Source of the DNA: Medakamo hakoo
Taxonomy: Eukaryota; Chlorophyta; Trebouxiophyceae; Coccomyxaceae
Length of the DNA: 64,000 bases
Assembly: GCA_026636295.1 (NCBI GenBank)
Contig: CP089451.1
Location: forward strand, 434,001-498,000
Direction of reading: 5' to 3'
Shown: positions 33,625-44,375 of the stretch, one piece after another
How the letters are laid out: each line of letters opens with the position of its first letter
Position numbering within the stretch: position 1 is the first letter of the stretch
Program-made: the position numbers and the translations under genes
The notes under the pieces: model-generated
Databases searched by the model: none
The model's input: the letters and a program-made list of their open reading frames with translations, nothing else
What the model was told of the DNA's origin: nothing

Positions 33625-34186
33625 CGCTGTTGGGGTTGTGGCGTGCGTGTTTGCGTGGGATGCGGGGCGTGTGAGAGAGAGAGAGACGGCAGTCAAACAC
33701 ACAGGGAGGGGTCCGCCCGTGTGCGCCCAATTGGTCGCGCCCCCTCCCAGCCGTCGAGAGGGTCAGCCGGCCTCGGCACGCTTGCCGTGCCAGGATTCCC
33801 ACCTCGCACACGTGCGTGGCCACTTCGATGGGTTGGTGGGGCTGGTGCGGGCGCGCCAGGCGGTCAAAACCGGGGGCCCGACGGTTCGACGGGCGGCGGG
33901 GCGGCGGCACGTCGTGCTCGACGCGGCGCGAATGAAACGCAAAAGTGCCGGCGCGGCGCTGCCACGCCCGCCACCGCTCTGGGCTGACTGACCTGAGTGT
34001 GCGCGTGACCAGGACAGGGGTTTGGTGGCGTCGACCTCGGGGGCCGCGTGCAGAGAGAGCGCGAGAGTCGAGTGTGTGGCGCCCAGGGGAGAAGAGCAGT
34101 GAGAGACGAGCGAGCGTGTTTCGTGCACACCGCACACACAAAAAAACGCGCCCCCCCTCCCCCCCCTCTCTCTCTCACCCCGGGAG
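33625..34186. promoter_or_regulatory. Divergent spacer between kleisin and a membrane-protein gene
   Basis: These 562 bases contain a GA-dinucleotide tract near 33674-33688 and a CT-rich stretch near 34150-34178 just before the next ATG. Both promoters should lie here. No RNA gene was recognised. Confidence 0.4.
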
Positions 34187-34963
34187 ATGCTGGGCCCGTC
34201 CATGGCGACCCAGGGACGGCTGGAACCACGCGTCTACGCCCCCGGCGTGCGGCGGCCGCAATGCGCGGGGCTGGGATTGCGTGCGCGCGCCCGATGCGCG
34301 GCCCGACCACGCAACAACCCGCAGACCCGCCTGGCCGCTGCACCGCCGGCCACCGCCCTGGCGTCCACCGCCCCGCCGACCTGGGTCCCGTACCTCAGCC
34401 TGGCCGCCGGTACCTACTGTGCCGCCCTAGCCGCCCTCATGGCCCTCGCCCCGCACGCCCGCCTGACCCGGGTTTTGGCGGGCGTCGGACCCCCTGCGGC
34501 CTCCCCCACCACCACCACCACCCGCCGCCGCCACTGGACCTGGCGGGCCGGCCTCGCCCTCTTGCCGCCTGCCCTCGCGTACGCCGCCCTACTCGCCGCG
34601 TCCTGGCGCCCCGACACGTTTTCCGTCCTCCTCCCAGGCTCCCTGGCCGCCGGCCTGACAGCCGGCTTCCGCCCGCAGTTTTTCCCGCGCCTGTCCGGCG
34701 TCGCCGCCCTGTTTTCCCGGGCCGCCACTGCGGCCTCGCTGGCTGTGCACCTGGCTGCCGTCGGGCTGTTTGCGGCCCGGGCCGCGTACGTGGGCGGGAT
34801 GGAGCGGAGAGCGCGGCCGGGCGGGGGGCAGGCCGGGCGCGGGCGCGGAGGAGGGGTCGCGGATGGAGCGACCGTCTTGTTGCTGGCATTTTTCGGGCCG
34901 CTGGGCGTGGCGGTGGAGTCATGCCTGGAAGCGTGGAGGAAGCGTCTGGGTGGAGGCGCATGA
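34187..34963 (+). CDS. Unknown plastid-type integral membrane protein
   Basis: This encodes 258 aa in one exon. I do not recognise the family. Residues 1-60 are Arg/Ala/Pro-rich with almost no acidic residues, as in plastid transit peptides. Four or five hydrophobic segments follow: YLSLAAGTYCAALAALMALA, WRAGLALLPPALAYAALLAA, LPGSLAAGLTAGF, AATAASLAVHLAAVGLFAAR and ATVLLLAFFGPLGVAVES. A Gly/Arg-rich loop separates the last two, and the end is basic. It reads like a small envelope or thylakoid membrane protein. A second in-frame ATG lies at 34202. It is divergent from the kleisin and tandem to HHL1. Confidence 0.6.
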   Translation: MLGPSMATQGRLEPRVYAPGVRRPQCAGLGLRARARCAARPRNNPQTRLAAAPPATALASTAPPTWVPYLSLAAGTYCAALAALMALAPHARLTRVLAGVGPPAASPTTTTTRRRHWTWRAGLALLPPALAYAALLAASWRPDTFSVLLPGSLAAGLTAGFRPQFFPRLSGVAALFSRAATAASLAVHLAAVGLFAARAAYVGGMERRARPGGGQAGRGRGGGVADGATVLLLAFFGPLGVAVESCLEAWRKRLGGGA

Positions 34964-35121
34964 TGATGGGAGAGGGAGCGACGTGTAGAAGACAGCGGCA
35001 GGTAGAGAACGGCGAAGAGCCGAGGTTGTTGGATGGAGAGCGCGCCACGCCAGCTCCCCATTTTCCACTCGCGCCTTTTTTTCGCTGCTCCGCCCACGCT
35101 CGCTCGCACGCTCCAGAAGAA

Positions 35122-36260
35122 ATGCAGTCCGCCCCCCTGGCCGCGTGCCGGTGCGTTTGTCTTTCTTTCTCAGAACGCAGAGCATGGTTCTGAGCTCCCG
35201 GCGCCCGTGGTTTGCGGTCCAATGCGGCGCCGCGGCGGGACCTGTCCCGCGGAGGCAGCGCGGCGGTCTGCGCCGTGCGACGCGTCGAAAACGCAGCCGA
35301 TTCTCACTGTCCGCCCCTCTCCCCTCTCTCCTCACCAGGCCCCTGGCTCCGGCCGCCGCGCCTCGCCCGGCGTGCCCGCCCTTGGCGCCCACCCGGTCCC
35401 CGGCTGTCTCCACTGGCCGCCCTGCCGCGTCCGACTCCGTCGCTGCGGGCGCGTCCAACCGTGGCCGCAAGCGCGCGGCCCAAATGATCAACCAGATGCC
35501 GGTGAGGGCTTTTTGTGTTGTGGAGGGGGCTAGTCGCTGTTGGAGGGTCGTGTGCGCGCTGTGTCAGGGGAGAGGGGAAGGGAGGGAGGCGCGCGCGGGG
35601 CGCGGGAGGGGAGGTGAGAGCGCCGCACACCTAGCCGCGCGCCCGCGTGCTCGGCCCCGACCACTCCCTCGCCCTCTCGCCACCCATCCCTCCTGCCGAG
35701 GGGGGCGGCAGCCGCCCGCCCCCGGGCCCACCCCCACCCCTCACCCGCCTCCCTCTCTCTCACGCCCACCCTCTGCCATCCCCCCCCAAAAAAACGCGCC
35801 CCCCCTCCAGACCCCGCCCGTCCCGCCGGTCGACCCGGAGAACGAGGAGTTTGTGCTGTTTGTGCGCGCCAAGAAGTTCCCGCAGTGGTTCCCCCTGTCC
35901 ATTGTCAAGGGCGGCGCGGCCGCCAACATGATGGTCAAGGCCATGGGCAACGACCTGGGCAAGAAAATGTACGGCGACGCCCTGGTCCGCAACCTGGGGA
36001 GCGTCATCTACCGTGACCGGCTCCAGATCGAAGCCGAAGTCAAGAAAATGCCCGGCCTGTCCAAATTTTCTGAGTTTGAGTACGGCTTCAAGATCCGGGA
36101 CAAGGCCAACCCCAAGGCCTGGTACGTGGCGGACGCGTCCGTCCAGAAAATCCCGGCCGAGGCGGACCTGCCCAAGGCGCCCGTCGACGCGGCCAAGGAC
36201 GCCCTGGACAACATGGGCGCGTCCGCGAAAGAGTTCCTCAACAACTTCAAGCTGGGGTGA
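35122..36260 (+). CDS. HHL1: HHL1-like photosystem II protection protein
   Basis: Three exons, 35122-35150, 35339-35501 and 35811-36260 (donors GTGCGT and GTGAGG), have matching phases and encode 213 aa. Exons 1 and 2 give a Ser/Ala/Arg/Pro transit peptide followed by KRAAQMINQMP. Exon 3 matches HHL1: NEEFVLFVRAKKFPQWFPLS, then VKGGAAANMMVKAMGNDLGK, NLGSVIYRDRLQIEAEVKK and EYGFKIRDKANPK, ending with an amphipathic helix. Arabidopsis HHL1 is a thylakoid protein that works with LQY1 to protect and repair PSII in high light. The tiny first exon is supported because its two leftover bases exactly complete the first codon of exon 2. Confidence 0.88.
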
Positions 36261-36571
36261 GGGTTGTGTGAGGGCGGCGGCGGTGTGTTCCGGCCCTTGC
36301 CCTGGGCGTGCTGTGTGCTGCGCCGGCTTGAGGAGGGGGCGGGCGGGTGCACCAGGGCGGGAGGAGCGGGGCGTCCAAAAAAACGATGATTTTTTCAGAA
36401 GGGGGTGGGGGAGCCGGGGGGGCGTGTGAGAGAGCGGGGGGTTGGCTGTGACTTGACTGAGACGGCGGCGCAAGGCCTTACACACACACACACACACACA
36501 CATAACTCACGCATGGGCGGGGCGGGCGCAAGCACAGCCGGGCGCGGGCGCCGGGCAACCACGCATAGCCC
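36261..36571. other. Convergent 3' spacer with (CA)n
   Basis: These 311 bases lie between the HHL1 and RRF stops. A (CA)n tract lies at about 36480-36502. No other feature was recognised. Confidence 0.5.
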
Positions 36572-37589
36572 TCACACCTTGGTCAACTCCGCGCTTTTTG
36601 CCTTGACCAGCTCGTCCACTTCCTTCACGTGCGCGTCCGTCAGGTCCTGCACCGCCTTGGCCAGCGCCTTGTGCCGGTCCTCAGACACGGTGCCGGCCTT
36701 CAGCAGGGCGTCCACCGTCTTCATGGCGGCCTTGCGCACGTTCCGCACCGCGACCTTGCCGTCCTCGCCCAGCTTGGCCACCGTCTTCGTCATTTCCTTG
36801 CGCCGGTCGGCGGTGAGGGGGGGCACGGCCAGGCGGATGACGCGCCCATCATTGGCGGGCGTGATCCCCAGGTCCGACGCCATGATGGCCTTCTCAATCA
36901 TGGCGACGGCGCCCTGGTCGTACGGCTGGATCAGGACCGTGCCCGCGTCCGGCGCGGAAATGCCGGCGAGCGTGTTGAGGGGCGTCGGCGCGCCGTAGTA
37001 ATCCACGACGACGCGGTCGACCATGGAGGGCGTGGCCCGCCCTGTGCGCACGGAGGCGAAGGACCGGCGGGCGGCTTCGAGGGCCTTGTCCATTTTTTCG
37101 AGCTGGGGTGGTCGGAAGGGGGGATACAGCGAGGGGTGAGGGTGGTTGCGTGCTGCGTGCGGGCTGGGACAGGAAGGGGGACATGCGAAACTTACCGCCT
37201 CGCCCTCGACATCAGGTTCTTCAGCGTCGGCCGGGGCGGCGGCCGGGGTGGGGAGGTGGCGGCGGGCCGGGCGGACGTGCAACGGCGGGCGGGGACTGTG
37301 CGTGGATGGTTGGGACGGTTTGGTTGTGGTGAGAGTGTTTTTTAGAGCGCGGATGGGAACGCGGATGGGCATTTTTTGGCGCAACATTGTCGCCGCTGGA
37401 GTTCACACTACGTGTTCTCCACGTTAGTGTATCTGGTGGGGTGAGAAGCGGGCTGCGTGCTCGTGGCGACGGCCGGAAAACAAAAACGCACCACGACGGC
37501 GACGGCGCGACCGATGCGACGGCCAGGCGGGATGGCGACGCCAGCGCCGGGCGCGCCATGGCGCTAGCGGTCAGAGCCAGAGAAGGCAT
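36572..37589 (-). CDS. RRF: Plastid ribosome recycling factor
   Basis: Three minus-strand exons, 37492-37589, 37196-37295 and 36572-37102 (donors GTGCGT and GTAAGT), encode 242 aa. The first two exons give a Ser/Ala/Pro/Arg transit peptide starting MPSLALTASAMARPALASPS. Exon 3 encodes the full RRF: EKMDKALEAARRSFASVRTG, then RATPSMVDRVVVDYYGAPTP, DAGTVLIQPYDQ, GRVIRLAVPPLTADRRKEMT and a final long helix ending in ELVKAKSAELTKV. RRF with EF-G splits post-termination 70S ribosomes; a plastid site is inferred from the leader. The second intron also reads open in frame, so an unspliced longer form would look like one ORF, but its GTAAGT donor and CCCCAG acceptor are strong. Confidence 0.92.
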
Positions 37590-37804
37590 GGGTCTGGTGT
37601 TGATGTGGCTGGCGGAGAGAGAGCAAAGCCTGCGCTGTGGCGGCCGCACAGAAAACTTCACTGTGACCGTGTGGCGAAAAGCTAGCCCAGACGCCACTGT
37701 TGTTTTTCACGGGCCGTGCCTTCCCCCTCCCGCCCGCTCTTCTTCACGCGCGCCGGCTGACTGCGCGTGTACGTGTGCTCTTCCTCTTCCCTCCTCCAAA
37801 AAAG
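37590..37804. promoter_or_regulatory. Divergent promoter between RRF and chorismate synthase
   Basis: These 215 bases lie between head-to-head start codons of two plastid-protein genes. An in-frame ATG upstream of the chosen RRF start (37697) lies inside it, so the RRF leader could be longer. No TATA box was recognised. Confidence 0.4.
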
Positions 37805-39431
37805 ATGCACGCGTCCACGTCGGCGCGGTGCTCTTCCTCGCGCACCGGCCTGTCGTCGGTGCCGCAGCCGCGGTCTCGCCGCTCCCGCGCCGCCCTGCTC
37901 ACCCCTCGCGCTTCCGCCAACACCTTTGGCTCCGCCTTCCGCGTCACCACCTTTGGCGAGTCGCACGGCAAGGGCGTCGGGTGCGTCATAGACGGCGTGC
38001 CGCCGCGACTGCCGATTGACAAAGCGGAAATCCAAGCCGAACTGGACCGGCGCCGGCCCGGGCAGTCCCGCATCACCACGCCGCGCAAGGAGTCAGACAC
38101 GTGCGAGATCTACTCGGGTGCGTGTTGGTTGTGGGAGGAGAGAGTCGGAGGCTGGGTGGCGCGGCGGCTCTGCGACTTTTTCGGGCGACGGCGGCCCGAC
38201 CCGCCCCAGCCTCCACACCCTCTCATGGACCGGGGCCCCCCAGGCGTCCGTGCCTCGCGCGCGCTCCGTCGTTCCCATGCTCACGCCTGGCTCCACCCAC
38301 CCACCCCACACTCACACGCACACACACACACACGCCCCCTGTGCACACAGGCGTCGTCGACGGCGTCACCCTGGGCACGCCCATCGCCATCATGGTCCCC
38401 AACACCGACCAGAAGTCGCAGGACTACTCGGAGATGGCGGTCGCGTACCGCCCCTCCCACGCGGACGCGACGTACGACATGAAGTACGGCATCCGGGCGG
38501 TGGCGGGCGGCGGGCGGTCGTCCGCGCGCGAGACGATCGGGCGCGTCGCGGCGGGCGCGGTCGCCAAGAAGCTGCTGGCCACTGTGTGCGGCACGGAGGT
38601 CGTCGCCTTCGTCTCCCGCGTCCGGGACGTGGGCATGCCGGACGGCTTTGACGACGCGGGCGTGTCCCTGGCCGACGTGGAAGCCCACCCGACGCGGTGC
38701 CCGCACCCGGAGACGGCGGACGCGATGTACGCGGCCATCGACGAGGTCCGGACGCGCGGCGACTCGTGCGGCGGCGAGGTCACGTGCATCGTGCGCGGCT
38801 GCCCGCCGGGCATTGGCAGCCCCGTCTTTGACAAGCTGGAAGCGGAGCTGGCGAAAGCCATGATGAGCCTGCCGGCGAGCAAGGTGCGACAAGAGTGGAT
38901 GGGAGGGAGGGGGGGGAGGGGACAGACACATGGGTGGGTGGGATGACAGAGATGGGAGGGGAAAAAAAAAACACTCACTCTCCACCCTCCCCTCAACCCC
39001 CCACCCTCCAACAGGGCGTCGAAATCGGGTCGGGCTTCGCGGGCGCCCGCGCCCTGGGCTCCGAACACAACGACGAATTCTACATGTCGCCGGCGGGCGA
39101 GGTGCGCACGCGCACCAACCGGTCGGGCGGCATCCAGGGCGGCCTGGCCAACGGCGAGCCCATCATCCTGCGCATCGCCTTCAAGCCGACGTCCACCATC
39201 GCCCGGCCGCAAGCCACGGTGACGCGGGCGGGCGCGGAGGAGACGCTGACGGCGCGCGGCCGGCACGACCCGTGCGTCGTGCCGCGGGCCGTGCCCATGG
39301 TGGAAGCCATGGCCGCGCTCGTGCTCGCGGACCAGCTGCTGCTCCACTACGCGCAGTGCGAGCTGCTGCCGCGGGATGGGGCGGCGTGCCCGGACGCGCG
39401 GGTGGCCAAGCAGTTTGTGCGCAAGGCGTGA
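37805..39431 (+). CDS. CS: Chorismate synthase, plastid precursor
   Basis: Three exons, 37805-38117, 38351-38883 and 39015-39431, use introns of 233 and 131 bp (donors GTGCGT and GTGCGA); the protein is 420 aa. Residues 1-38 are a Ser/Arg-rich transit peptide. The enzyme is complete: [20 protein letters not shown], the [16 protein letters not shown]-like block, then [69 protein letters not shown] and [18 protein letters not shown], ending [16 protein letters not shown]. It converts EPSP to chorismate, the last shikimate-pathway step in plastids, and needs reduced FMN. It is divergent from RRF and convergent with COX5C. Confidence 0.97.
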
Positions 39432-39922
39432 GGGGCGTGCGTGGGTGGGGGGCCGTGACAGCGCGCCGGCTTGTTTTTTTGTGTGCGGATGGGAGGGGCG
39501 TGGTGAGGAGGGTCTGGGGAGCGGGGACAGAGAGGAGGGAAGAGGGCGGGGGGACAGGGAGAGGCCTTGGTGCAATGCGTCGTGTGTGTGTGGGAGGGAT
39601 GGGAACGCGTGTGTTGGACGCTGGCCTCCTGCCCCCCTCTCTGGGCTGTGGAGCGGTCGGAGGTGGACGCGTGTGGCAGGCCCGCCCGCCCGCCTGTGGG
39701 AAAAGGAGGGGGTGAAAGGGTCGGCGGTGGTTGCACCGCTTTTTCTACAAAACACAGGAAGGGCCGAGGGCCTAAACTTTCAGCCTGCCCATCCCCCACA
39801 CGCGCTCGCACAGGACGAAGAAGCTAACAGGAAGGAGAGGGGCGAGCACGCGCGCCCCTGGCCGTTGCGTGGGGAAACAGCACGGCCGATGAGCAGCGAC
39901 GGCCCTGTTCTCCTTTATTGCT
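39432..39922. other. Convergent 3' spacer, chorismate synthase to COX5C
   Basis: These 491 bases are G-rich in the first half (39440-39600) and contain no recognised RNA gene, repeat or conserved frame. Confidence 0.4.
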
Positions 39923-40410
39923 TTACTTCGAAGCTTCGAGCTGCTTGTAGTACTCCTCGACCTTGCGGCGCTCATTCCAATGCCACGACTGTTTGGATGG
40001 CGGGGTTGAAAGGGATGGGTGAGGGTTTTGGGTGCGTGCGGGTTCTTTTTTTCTTCGCCGCCAGGGCGCGTTGCGCGTCGCCCGCCGCAGTCGCGCTTTG
40101 GTCGGCCCGCCAAAAGGAGGGGCACGGACAGGCTTTCCGGGCACGTCACCCCTCCCAGAGCAACATGCGGCGTCCTGACTGGTCGGCCGGCGGAGGTGGG
40201 AGGCGTGTGGGTGGCCGCATGCCGCCCAACGCACGGCAAAACGCGGGGCCCTGCGACACGCCATTCTCCTCCGCGCCGCACCTTGAACATCGCGCCCGCC
40301 GCGAAGCCAAGGACCAGGCCGATCGTGATTTCTTTGGTCACGGACACGCGCGAGGCCTGGCCCGTCTTCGTGAACATGCGGGCGGCAGCGATGGCGGAGC
40401 CGCCTGCCAT
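39923..40410 (-). CDS. COX5C: Cytochrome c oxidase subunit 5c (COX6c-like)
   Basis: Two minus-strand exons, 40282-40410 and 39923-39988 (293-bp intron, donor GTGCGG, acceptor AACAG), encode only 64 aa, exactly the length of plant COX5C. The protein starts MAGGSAIAAARM, then SVTKEITIGLVLGFAAGAMF, a single transmembrane helix, and after the junction SWHWNERRKVEEYYKQLEAS, which matches the plant HHWNEQRKTR..YD.LEK tail. It is a small nuclear-encoded subunit of mitochondrial complex IV. Each exon alone is short enough to be missed by ORF length filters. Its promoter lies in the 40411-40914 spacer. Confidence 0.9.
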
Positions 40411-40914
40411 TTTTGCGGAGGTTGTTATGTGGGGGGAGCGGACGCTGCAGAGCGAGGAACTGCGGAGTGAAGGGCAACCCACCCGGCGGCACACGGTACA
40501 AAAGGAACGCACCCGCTGCGCACAGCACACGCCCCATACACGCACGCACACCAACCCACTGTGCAGCTCGTACACCTCGTTTTTGTGACAGGGGAAAAAA
40601 CCTCTTCTCTAGTGATACAAAAAGCTCTTGCTCTGGCCCCCTGTCTCATCTCAGAAAAAAAAAACACGAAAAATGCCCGCCAAAAAAGGATGTGGAACGC
40701 ATGTGCCGGCGCGCGCGCAAGTCCAGATCGCGCAGCAAGCCGCACAGCAAGTCTCTTTATAAAGATGGCAGGTGTTTTTTTTTGGCGGCGGTTGGGAAAA
40801 AACCTCTCTCTCCACCCATCCATCCGTCCATCTCTCTCTGTCTCTGCTCTCTTTTTTCCCCGTCTTTTTTGTCGTCCGGAAGAAAAAAAATGAAAGAAGA
40901 ATCGGGAGGGTGCC
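40411..40914. other. Tandem spacer, bZIP 3' end to COX5C promoter
   Basis: These 504 bases contain several A or T homopolymer runs (about 40595, 40655, 40778 and 40886), so it is AT-richer than average. It should hold the COX5C promoter and the bZIP 3' UTR. No RNA gene was recognised. Confidence 0.4.
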
Positions 40915-42291
40915 TCACATGCCGACGGGGACCATGCCGTACGCCGCCGCGGCAGCCGGCGTGGACGCTCCCGACGCAGCGGACGAGTCGGCAGTGTTGG
41001 ACGCGGTGCCGCCTGGCGTGACAATGGGCGGCGCCTGGCGCGCGATGGCGGCGGCGGCAGCAGCGGCGGCCGTCACGGCAGACTCGCCGCCGCGTTGGCC
41101 GGTCAACGCCGCGAGCGCGGCCTCCAACCGGCCGACCGCCGCACGCAGCGCCGCGTTTTCGACCTCGAGCGCGCGGACGAACGCGCTCTTGCGCGCGCGT
41201 GACCGCTGCGCCGACTCGCGGCGGCGCTTTTTCACGCGCTCCACCTGGGCTTCGGCTTCGGCGGGGGACTGTTGGTGCGGGAGGGGAGGGGGAGGAGGGA
41301 AGGGGAGAGGGGGGAGGCGTGAGTGCGTCGAGGAACGAGGCCCAGGGGCGCAGGGTGGGTTGTGTGCGAGGGCGCAAAAGGGGTCGCCAGGTTTTGTTCG
41401 AGCGACGCCGACGAGTCGCTCGCAGAGAGCGCCCGGCCGAGGAACGCGCGCGGCCAGTTTGGAGGCCGCGCACCCCTGCGACACCGCATTCTGCCCGGCC
41501 AGGCCCCAGGCCCGGACACACGCCATGCCAGCCGTGGCGGGCGCGGCCGGAAAGCGAGCCAGCAAGCTGCGCGGGGCCGTGGTGCCGGCGCGTTTGTCAT
41601 GCGGGCCAGGGGCAGGGAGAGCGGGAAGGGCGGCCACCTTCCGAGCTGCGCGCACGGGCGTTGGGCCCGCCTGTCCGTCCGCGCGCGCTCGCCCAGCGAA
41701 CGCGCGGCGATCTGAACTGCGCAGCCAACGAATGCGAGTGCGTCAAACGGCCGTTCTCCGCCCCGCGCGGCGCCCGCGAAGGCGGGCGGCGCGTGCGCAA
41801 CCGCCGGCGGTAATGCGCAGCACTTGTTCCCCAAAACAAAAAACACGGAAACGCACCCGCTTGGGCCGAGCGGCAGCAGCCGCCAGCTCAGCCGCCGCGC
41901 TGTGAGACAGGCCGCCGGCCGTCGGGTAGGCGGCCAGGCCGGGCACGCCGGCAAACATGCCGGCGAGGAAGCCGGGCTGCTGCTGCTGGGGCGGCGGCGG
42001 AACCAACGCCCGGGAGGCCACGGTGCCGGACGCCCGTGGCGGCAGGGAGACGACCGGCGGGACGGGCGCCGCCGGCACGACGGGCTTCACATCGCCGGCT
42101 TCTTCCTTGATGGGCGCGCCGAGCAGTTGGTCGAGCAGGGCGGCTTCGGCGTCCGCAGGCAGGGGGGCGAGTTCGGCTGGCCCGGCCGCGGGCAGGAGCG
42201 GCGCGGCCGGCGTTTCCGCCTCGTCCAGCCAGGTCGGCGGCTCGTACAGCACGGCCGCGGCCGGTGGGGGGCCGTTGGGTACACGGCACAT
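40915..42291 (-). CDS. bZIP transcription factor with an Asn-to-Arg basic region
   Basis: Two minus-strand exons, 41857-42291 and 40915-41268 (588-bp intron, donor GTGCGT, acceptor AACAG), encode 262 aa. Exon 1 is Pro/Ala-rich with acidic patches (ALLDQLLGAPIKEEAGDVKP), a likely activation region, and a Gln run. Exon 2 starts with the basic region ERVKKRRRESAQRSRARKSA and continues into a zipper with Leu at four heptad positions (LEVENAALRAAVGRLEAAL). In the plant consensus N-R-E-S-A-R-R-S-R the first residue is an invariant DNA-contacting Asn; here it is Arg. The spacing to the Arg eight residues on and to the first Leu is normal. Binding specificity is therefore hard to predict. It is divergent from LAS1. 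Confidence 0.85.
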
Positions 42292-42538
42292 AAATGCGAG
42301 GTGTGGGCGGTGGGAGGGGTGCGGCCGGGCGGGCCGCGCGGAGGGGGGGGCGATGTGCTGCGCCTGCGCTTGGTTTGTCGTTGTGAGGGGGGCGCGTCGC
42401 AGCCTCGCCCTCTTTCTGCACTCGGCCCATCCCATCCGCACAGGCTCGAGCGAGGGGCGCAAGGGGGGCCAGGGGCCATTGCTTCCCGTATCGGCCTCCC
42501 CGCTCGGCCCCCCGCCCGGCCCCACTACAACAAACCCC
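42292..42538. promoter_or_regulatory. Divergent promoter between bZIP and LAS1
   Basis: These 247 bases lie between head-to-head ATGs. There is a TTTAT stretch next to the bZIP start on its strand. No other element was recognised. Confidence 0.35.
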
Positions 42539-44179
42539 ATGGCCGGCCCCGGCCGCCTCGTCCCCTGGACCTCTTGGGCCGAGTGGCAGGGCGTGCGGGC
42601 AGGGCTGCTGGGCGTGTTTGAGGATGGACCGCCAGCCGTCAGCCCGCCGCATGCGCCGCGCCCCAGCCACGCCACGCCCGCCGCCGACAGCGCGCTCGCC
42701 TGCGTCGCAGCCTGGAGAGCCCGTGGCCGTGTCCCTGCCGGCGTGGAAGCGACGGCCGCGTTTGCGGAGGCGGAGCTGGCCCTGCGCAAGCGCAAGCGGC
42801 GAGACCGACCCACGACGACCACCGCCTCAGCCCTGGTCCCATCCCCGCACGCCCTCCGCCTGGCCTTGGCCCTGGCCACCGTCCGCCTCGTCAACGGCGT
42901 CGCGGATGCGGGCCAAGCCGGCCGGGTGGCCCGGTCAGTTGCCGCCATCGCCGCAGAGGCGGGCCTGCCCCGCATCTGCGTCGACGCGCGGCACGAAGCC
43001 ACGCACAACGAACTGCCCTCGCTGGCGTCGCTGCGCCTGGCCGCCGCCGCGGGCGCGGCCTGGTTGGGGCGGGCGTACTGGGCCGCCCAAGACGCGCTCC
43101 TGGCCGAAAAGCGGGCCGAGGTGCGGGGCCTGCTGGCGGCGTACTGGGACGCGCGGCTGGAGGCCGCGGCCAAAAGCTTCGGACGCGCCGGCGCCGGGGG
43201 TGGGGGTGGGGGTGGAGGCGGTGCCGCCGCGCCGCCCTCGGCCGGTGACACGGCGCCACGCCGGGCCCGCCGCGCGTTGCTCGGCCGGCTGCGGGATGCT
43301 GTGCCGCCGTCGCAGGCCGGGGTGCTGGCGCGCGAGGTGGTGGGCGGCCGGGCGCCGCCACCGCCAGAGCCGGGAAACGCCGTGGCAGCGCAAGCGACGG
43401 CCGCGTGCTTACGGGCGCTGGGTCGGGAATGGCCCGGGCTAGAGGCGGCGCTGTTGGCGGCGGCGGCGGAAGCGCTGGCGGCGGCCGACGGTGGGGAGGA
43501 CCGGGAGGGCGGAGAGGCGGCCGCGGCCTGGGCCGCGGCCCTCGCGCCGTCCGCGCCCGCGTCCACGCGCGCGGCCCTGGTGCCACCGCTGCTCGCTGCA
43601 GCCGCCCTGGGCGGGCCCCGGTCCGGCGCGGCGGGCCGGGCGGCGTCGGCGCTGAGGGGCGGGAGCGGGGGCGTGGACGGACTGCTCGCGGCCGCGCGGC
43701 CGGGCGGCGGGGGGGGTGGCGGCGGCAACGATGGAGATGGCGGTAGTCCCACCGCCGCCGCCGCCACCGCAGGCGAGTCCACGCCCGCGCCATCCCTGGA
43801 CGAGGCGGCCGCCGCCCAGGCCCGCCTGGTCGCCGCCCTGCAACAGCGCCGGGCGCGGGCCGGCGGTGAAGGGGAAGAAGGCGCAGGCGCGGACCCGCTC
43901 CCCCCCGCGGCCGGGTGGCCGCCCACCCCCGTCCCGCTGGGCGCCCTGCCGGGCGCTGGGCCGCGCGGCCGGGTGCCCAACCTCGTCGTCCAAGGGCCCA
44001 GTGCCCATCGCCGGCTGTTTGCCCGGGGCGGGCCGGCGAGGCAGGGCGCAGCGGCGCGGGCGCTGCAGCACCCACCGCCCGCCGCGGCTGGTGGTGGTGG
44101 AGGCGGCGGGTGGACCGCCGCCGCCGCGGGCGAGGCGACCGGCCTGGAGGCTCTTGCGGCCTCGCTCAAGCCGCTGTGA
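42539..44179 (+). CDS. LAS1: LAS1-like pre-rRNA ITS2 endonuclease
   Basis: This single exon encodes 546 aa. The N-terminal LAS1 domain is clear: LVPWTSWAEWQGVRAGL, then CVAAWRARGRVPAGVEATAA, LALALATVRLVNGVADAGQA, ARSVAAIAAEAGLPRICVD and the catalytic HEPN motif RHEATHNELPSL (R-x4-H), followed by AAWLGRAYWAAQ. LAS1 cuts ITS2 between 5.8S and 25S rRNA together with the kinase Grc3. The C-terminal 350 residues are Ala/Gly-rich, as is common for poorly conserved LAS1 tails. The neighbour CLP1 belongs to the same polynucleotide-kinase family as Grc3, which may be chance. The ATG at 42539 is chosen because the conserved domain starts right after it. Confidence 0.88.
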   Translation: MAGPGRLVPWTSWAEWQGVRAGLLGVFEDGPPAVSPPHAPRPSHATPAADSALACVAAWRARGRVPAGVEATAAFAEAELALRKRKRRDRPTTTTASALVPSPHALRLALALATVRLVNGVADAGQAGRVARSVAAIAAEAGLPRICVDARHEATHNELPSLASLRLAAAAGAAWLGRAYWAAQDALLAEKRAEVRGLLAAYWDARLEAAAKSFGRAGAGGGGGGGGGAAAPPSAGDTAPRRARRALLGRLRDAVPPSQAGVLAREVVGGRAPPPPEPGNAVAAQATAACLRALGREWPGLEAALLAAAAEALAAADGGEDREGGEAAAAWAAALAPSAPASTRAALVPPLLAAAALGGPRSGAAGRAASALRGGSGGVDGLLAAARPGGGGGGGGNDGDGGSPTAAAATAGESTPAPSLDEAAAAQARLVAALQQRRARAGGEGEEGAGADPLPPAAGWPPTPVPLGALPGAGPRGRVPNLVVQGPSAHRRLFARGGPARQGAAARALQHPPPAAAGGGGGGGWTAAAAGEATGLEALAASLKPL

Positions 44180-44375
44180 GGTTGGATGGTGTGTAAAAGA
44201 GACATTAGACGCACCGTAGGCACGCCAGGCTTGCTGTTGTGTTTTTTCCGCCCGCCCCGCCGTCATTCCATCATTGATGGAGCGGGTTGTCGCCGCACCG
44301 TGCCGCGCTGCACGCCCGCCATACCTCCCTTCCGCCGCCCGCGCCCGCTCCCCGCTCCGACCGGTGGCTGCCACG

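Noticed and set aside
37103-37195. Unspliced RRF frame through the second intron
   Set aside because: The intron has no stop and is a multiple of three, but its translation is Pro/His filler, and GTAAGT plus CCCCAG are strong sites. Treated as an intron.
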